Positions 61,936 through 64,000 of a stretch of 64,000 nucleotides of DNA are shown here, in pieces. Source of the stretch: Puniceicoccaceae bacterium (GTDB lineage: Bacteria; Verrucomicrobiota; Verrucomicrobiia; Opitutales; Coraliomargaritaceae); assembly GCA_018402305.1 (NCBI GenBank), contig JAGYJE010000004.1:145082-209081 (forward strand), written 5' to 3'. The position numbers and the translations under genes were made by a program. The notes under the pieces are model-generated. The model was not told the DNA's origin, did not search any database, and saw only the letters and a program-made list of their open reading frames with translations. The number at the start of each line of letters is the position of its first letter. Within the stretch, counting starts at the first letter, position 1.

Positions 61936-62232
61936 TCATGTAAACCTGCGTTTTAGTCCGTAGTCGCTCCTACGTCTGACGTGTTTGACGACGACAATCT
62001 TCACGTGGTCGTCGAAAGCGCGATAGAGTATGGCGTAAGGAAAGCGCTTCAAATTGACTCTCCGGTAGGGTATTGTCTCGAAGTGAGCTGCTTGAGGATT
62101 TTCACGAATCGTCTTAAAATGCCGCTGCAACTCATCCCAAAATGCATCGGCAAGCCTTGGTGAGATTTCGTCATACCGGGAAAGCGCCACGTTTACGTCA
62201 TTTTGGACGTATTGGTGATAGCATAAACGCAT
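61936..62232 (-). CDS. RelE/ParE-family toxin
   Basis: 98 residues: CYHQYVQNDVNVALSRYDEI, SPRLADAFWDELQRHFKTIR, ENPQAAHFETIPYRRVNLKR, FPYAILYRAFDDHVKIVVVK, HVRR. ParE type with R-VNLKRFPYAILYR strand. The stop of the antitoxin overlaps the start by 1 base. Confidence 0.9.
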   Translation of the reverse strand: MRLCYHQYVQNDVNVALSRYDEISPRLADAFWDELQRHFKTIRENPQAAHFETIPYRRVNLKRFPYAILYRAFDDHVKIVVVKHVRRRSDYGLKRRFT

Positions 62233-62444
62233 TACTTGCGAAGAATGCCCCGGCGAAACTCGGCTTCATCGAGATAGCGGGCCTTACCCTCCTCCACTGC
62301 CTGATCACGCACCAGTGCTTCGTCTATCAGTGTGGCATCGTCCTCCGGGGCCGCGTCTAAACTGTCGATCAAGGCACTGGCGATCTCGGCCCGGTCAACT
62401 GAGGGCATTTCGAGGACCGACTGAAGTAATTGTTTCGATGTCAT
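62232..62444 (-). CDS. Addiction-module antitoxin
   Basis: 70 residues: SKQLLQSVLEMPSVDRAEIA, SALIDSLDAAPEDDATLIDE, ALVRDQAVEEGKARYLDEAE. Typical antitoxin of the addiction-module family upstream of ParE. Confidence 0.88.
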   Translation of the reverse strand: MTSKQLLQSVLEMPSVDRAEIASALIDSLDAAPEDDATLIDEALVRDQAVEEGKARYLDEAEFRRGILRK

Positions 62445-62772
62445 TCTTTGTCAATATATGGCGGAATTCTCGAAAAATGTCAATTGCGGCGTCTACGGCA
62501 GACAGGTCCGGCTTCAACGGGGTCCAAGATTTGCTGCGCCATCTCCGTTTCACTTCGTCATAACTTTGCCCCGAATTCGCATTGGGCGGAAACGGGAGAG
62601 CACGACGCGGACAGGAGTGTCCGCGCTCCTTTTCGGGTGGGGGTGGCACTTTTGAGTGGCTTCCGCCCTTGGTCGCTCGGGAAATTCCGAAACCAATTGG
62701 ATGGATGGGTGATGACTGACGGAGGCTGGCTAATCGCAAAAAGCTTCTAGCGGTGGTCCTGGCCGGGGGCTA
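62445..62772. other. Intergenic with one REP-type hairpin
   Basis: GCGGACA-GGAG-TGTCCGC (62607-62624) followed by GCTCC is a 7-bp hairpin in the style of the REP array at 9.7-11.1 kb. The rest holds no gene I can support. Confidence 0.5.
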
Positions 62773-63303
62773 TCAGATGATATCCGCCGGCGGTTCTTTC
62801 CTGGAAAGGGATGGCAGCCCACCGAGGACGGTGAGTGCGACGGGGAGCAGCTTGCGGACGCGACGCTGCCAGGTCTGCAGGGTCTGCAAGCGGGCGCTGG
62901 CGTGCTGGCGCTCGGACGGATCGCCGATGGCGGCGACCTGATCCTCAATGGCAGCGAGCCGCTCGGCGCTGGACTCGAGGTGGGGGGTGAACTGGTCTTT
63001 GATAAAGCCTCGGACGAGGCGCTCCATGGAGAGTTCGGGCAGGTAGTGATCTTTGCGGGAGCCCGAGACGTAGTGCATCTTGACGGCCCCGAGTTGGCGG
63101 AGGGTTTTGAGTCCACCGGAGACGGAGCCCCGGGAGATGCCCAGACGGGCCTCGATCTGGTCGAAGTCCAGCGGCTCCGGGCTGCAGTAGAGGCATCCGT
63201 AGATCTCGCCGATCGAGCGCGGCAAGCCGATGAGGGCGGCGGCGCGGACAAAGCTGTCGATCATGGCGACCTCCCAGGGGGCTAGTTCTAGGTTTGCGTT
63301 CAA
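62773..63303 (-). CDS. GbsR/MarR-type transcriptional regulator
   Basis: 176 residues. LELAPWEVAMIDSFVRAAAL, IGLPRSIGEIYGCLYCSPEP, LDFDQIEARLGISRGSVSGG and LKTLRQLGAVKMHYVSGSRK form the N-terminal winged helix of the GbsR/MarR group. The C-terminal half is helical with a hydrophobic end (LLPVALTVLGGLPSL). Target unknown. The first codon is TTG 63303; ATG 63264 would cut into the conserved part, so TTG is preferred. Confidence 0.85.
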   Translation of the reverse strand: MNANLELAPWEVAMIDSFVRAAALIGLPRSIGEIYGCLYCSPEPLDFDQIEARLGISRGSVSGGLKTLRQLGAVKMHYVSGSRKDHYLPELSMERLVRGFIKDQFTPHLESSAERLAAIEDQVAAIGDPSERQHASARLQTLQTWQRRVRKLLPVALTVLGGLPSLSRKEPPADII

Positions 63304-64000
63304 GGCTCTAGTTTTCAGTTGCGGGCGGAGCCCGGGGTTCCAGTTACCAGTTCTCCAGTTTCCAGTTATTTATCAACACGCTACCGCCATTGGTCACGCC
63401 GGAAAAAGCGGGCCGAAAGGCAGGGTGAACTGAGGCGTGTGCGAACACCTTGCGCTGAAAGCTGACTTTTTATTTAACTTGTTCAAGGATAAATGAAATA
63501 AATGTTTTTAGGGTTTTGTTTTTTCAGACACTCGTTTTCAGTTTTTCTATTACCCGGTGGTCGCTTCGTAAAAATTAAAATTACCGACTCACTGGGTTAT
63601 CCCAAGGCAGGATGCCTTCGCTCCGCTTGGAGGACACCTCGCCGAGAATATCGACAATCAATAGAGACGGAAAGCAAAAAGGGGTCGCTTCGGAAAGCAA
63701 AAAGGGGTCGCTTCGTAAATCTCAACAGGGATTCAGGGTGGAATCGGGTGCAGAAACATGCTTCCGGCTGCTGCGGGCTGCCTCAGCGGCAATATTCGAC
63801 AGGATCATGGCAGGCAGGATGCCGCGGCTACTTTTCCTTGACGTAGCCGGATGACTTAAGTCGTCCGGCATCTTGGAACCGTTCCTCCTACGCCGAGGCT
63901 TCTTCCTACGCTTTTCGAGCTACGGCGGACATGCCGCCGGACAAGTAATGAACGTTAATTTGGGGGCAGAACCAACTCCACCATTCGGTCGGCTCGTGTG
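63304..64000. repeat. Repeat-rich intergenic end of window
   Basis: 63313-63368 has GGGCGGAGCCCGG and TTACCAGTTCTCCAGTTTCC as at 53.8 kb. Repeat X runs 63556-63664. Doubled heads GGGGTCGCTTCGGAAAGC (63682) and GGGGTCGCTTCGTAAATCTC (63703) follow. The palindrome GCCGGATGACTTAAGTCGTC CGGC is at 63846-63869. No gene seen to the end. Confidence 0.75.

Noticed and set aside
62395..62739. Minus-strand frame of about 114 codons before the GbsR-like gene
   Set aside because: Runs through a REP-like hairpin and has no ribosome-binding site or recognisable domain.

Overview
The window reads as a chromosomal segment of a Verrucomicrobiota bacterium, probably class Opitutia. This is inference from gene content: a double-length four-ATPase UvrA as in other PVC-group bacteria, a fused 2-oxoacid dehydrogenase, NspC, an Rhs/YD protein, and very heavy loads of small palindromic repeats and toxin-antitoxin (TA) modules. 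No database search was possible.

Layout. 1-5.8 kb: end of a cardiolipin synthase gene, a decayed Y1 (REP-type) transposase, an unknown 205-aa gene, lpxA-pdxA, a DEDDh exonuclease and fmt. 5.9-9.7 kb: divergent cysJ and cysI (assimilatory sulfite reductase). 9.7-11.1 kb: an intact REP-associated tyrosine transposase (RAYT) gene between two arrays of alternating-orientation REP hairpins. 11.1-17.1 kb: a 2000-residue UvrA whose reading frame carries six in-frame repeat insertions, one with the same hairpin core as the neighbouring REP array. 17.2-25.3 kb: a LysR regulator, yggS, smc, a fatty-acid desaturase and a PhoD-like phosphatase.

25.4-31.2 kb is the strongest accessory find: a sedentary chromosomal integron. 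A decayed integron integrase (plus strand, 30728-31169) is divergent from minus-strand gene cassettes: yefM-yoeB, a two-TM protein, a zinc-ribbon protein, an Ltp-repeat/SHD1-like cluster, relE-phd, a zeta-like kinase and mazEF. The cassettes are separated by attC-like sites. Five cassettes have a 7-base left boundary exactly complementary to their own right boundary, as cassette circularisation predicts.

31.3-42.5 kb is core: tig-clpP-clpX, nspC, a single-chain E1alpha-E1beta-lipoyl-E2 protein, a CcoI-like N-terminal protein without an ATPase, a LysE-like transporter, a TPMT-like methyltransferase, msrA and a DUF493 gene. 43.1-49.6 kb is a secreted Rhs/YD protein with two CBM48/E-set-like domains, a variable C-terminal tip and a candidate immunity gene. 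50.0-51.1 kb is an IS110-family transposase gene.

51.4-64 kb is a second accessory island. It has an epimerase gene, about nine complete TA or TA-like modules plus one orphan component, all on the minus strand, and a GbsR-like regulator. Its intergenic spaces are filled with several dispersed repeat families, most beginning with GGGGTC. The resident RAYTs, the hairpins inside genes and the repeats between TA modules suggest that short mobilised palindromes have shaped both intergenic and coding DNA here.
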